64,000 nt of DNA from Symbiodinium natans. Taxonomy: Eukaryota > Sar > Dinophyceae > Suessiales > Symbiodiniaceae. Below are positions 63,600-64,000 of the stretch, piece after piece. Location of the stretch: contig CAJNDS010000371.1 of the NCBI GenBank assembly GCA_905221605.1, forward strand, positions 91,569 through 155,568, given 5' to 3'. Under the pieces are notes generated by a model that searched no databases, was not told the DNA's origin, and worked only from the letters and a program-made list of their open reading frames with translations. The position numbers and the translations under genes are program-made. Position 1 is the first letter of the stretch. Every line of letters starts with the position of its first letter.

Positions 63600-63680
63600 G
63601 GGGTTAAGGTTTTAAAGTTTGGGGTTTAGGGATTCAGAGTTTAGGGTTTTGGGATTTAGGGTTTAGAGTTTAGAGTTGTG
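63600..63680 (+). repeat. Interstitial telomere-like TTTAGGG repeats
   Basis: GGGTTTAGGG / GGATTTAGGG / AGAGTTTAG units, degenerate. Confidence 0.8.
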
Positions 63681-63734
63681 AACTGCACCTGTTCGCTTGC
63701 AATGCTACAGCAACATTTTACACCTCCTTTTTGA

Positions 63735-64000
63735 AGCTCTGTGTGTTCGGCAAAGGCTGAAAAAAAACATTCCGGGGTCCGGAAAAAGAAGCGGGGTCGG
63801 TCACAAGACGCTGCGGGGTTGAGAAAAAGACGGTCGTTCCTTCTTTGACGGCTGCGAACAGGGTCGTCAAAAAGACATTTGTTTTTTTTGGGCCCCGTAA
63901 CGAGGCCTGGAAAAAGACCGAGGCCAAAAAAAAGACTTTCCGGGGTTGAAAAAGGTCGCGGGATCGGAAAAAAGACATTCCGGGGCCAGGAAAAAGAGAA
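63735..64000. repeat. CCGGGGTC-GAAAAAGAC dispersed repeat
   Basis: Repeated GGGG(T/C)C(G)GGAAAAAGAC words; in inverse orientation the same words occur at 57530-57630. Minus-strand reading gives repeated FFxGPRNVFF-like peptides; probably not coding. Confidence 0.55.

Overview
The window looks like nuclear DNA of a photosynthetic dinoflagellate, most likely Symbiodiniaceae-like. Four things point there: an exon-shredded gene for a chlorophyll a-c light-harvesting (ACP/FCP-type) polyprotein with an FVAP-type plastid transit peptide; a majority of GC intron donors followed by AG|G acceptors; scattered CCCTAAA/TTTAGGG telomere-like stretches; and Ty1/copia retrotransposons whose LTRs carry the 3' half of the dinoflagellate spliced leader. 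No bacterial-type operon, rRNA or tRNA gene was seen. All the convincing coding sequence is on the minus strand.

1-20.2 kb: one minus-strand gene runs off the left edge. It starts near 20.17 kb with a signal peptide (tentative) and an FVAP transit exon, then a hydrophobic spacer, then three light-harvesting modules in tandem. Module 1 (about 17.0-11.75 kb) is of the LKHGR / TMGYITPEI type. Module 2 (11.54-4.9 kb) and module 3 (4.44 kb to the edge) are of the QHGR / ACIGYIVPEYFRFPG type. I located 36 probable exons of 17-87 nt. Long introns separate them, and the reading frame stays continuous through most junctions. A few small exons were not found.

20.2-29.7 kb: no gene I can defend. The stretch holds a Q-rich plus-strand ORF of unknown nature, a GTGAGT hexamer array, a CAA/CAG array and clusters of GTAC/TATAC palindromic sequence.

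29.7-57.5 kb: three minus-strand copia-type elements. Copia-1 (29737-37608) has identical 167-bp LTRs, a 5-bp target duplication, a primer-binding site, gag-pol with several frameshifts, and an env-like membrane/coiled-coil C-terminus. Copia-3 (about 39.95-45.1 kb and beyond) is a decayed, truncated relative of Copia-2. Copia-2 (46672-57491) has LTRs of 575 and 548 bp with a 5-bp target duplication. It carries a 3082-codon polyprotein frame with a methyltransferase-like tail after RNase H, and a separate 695-codon ORF nested between protease and integrase.

57.5-64 kb: repeat-rich DNA. It contains G-rich GGGGCTTAA arrays, a roughly 350-bp repeat present three times, an AT-rich island of different composition, and a minisatellite at 62.3-63.5 kb.
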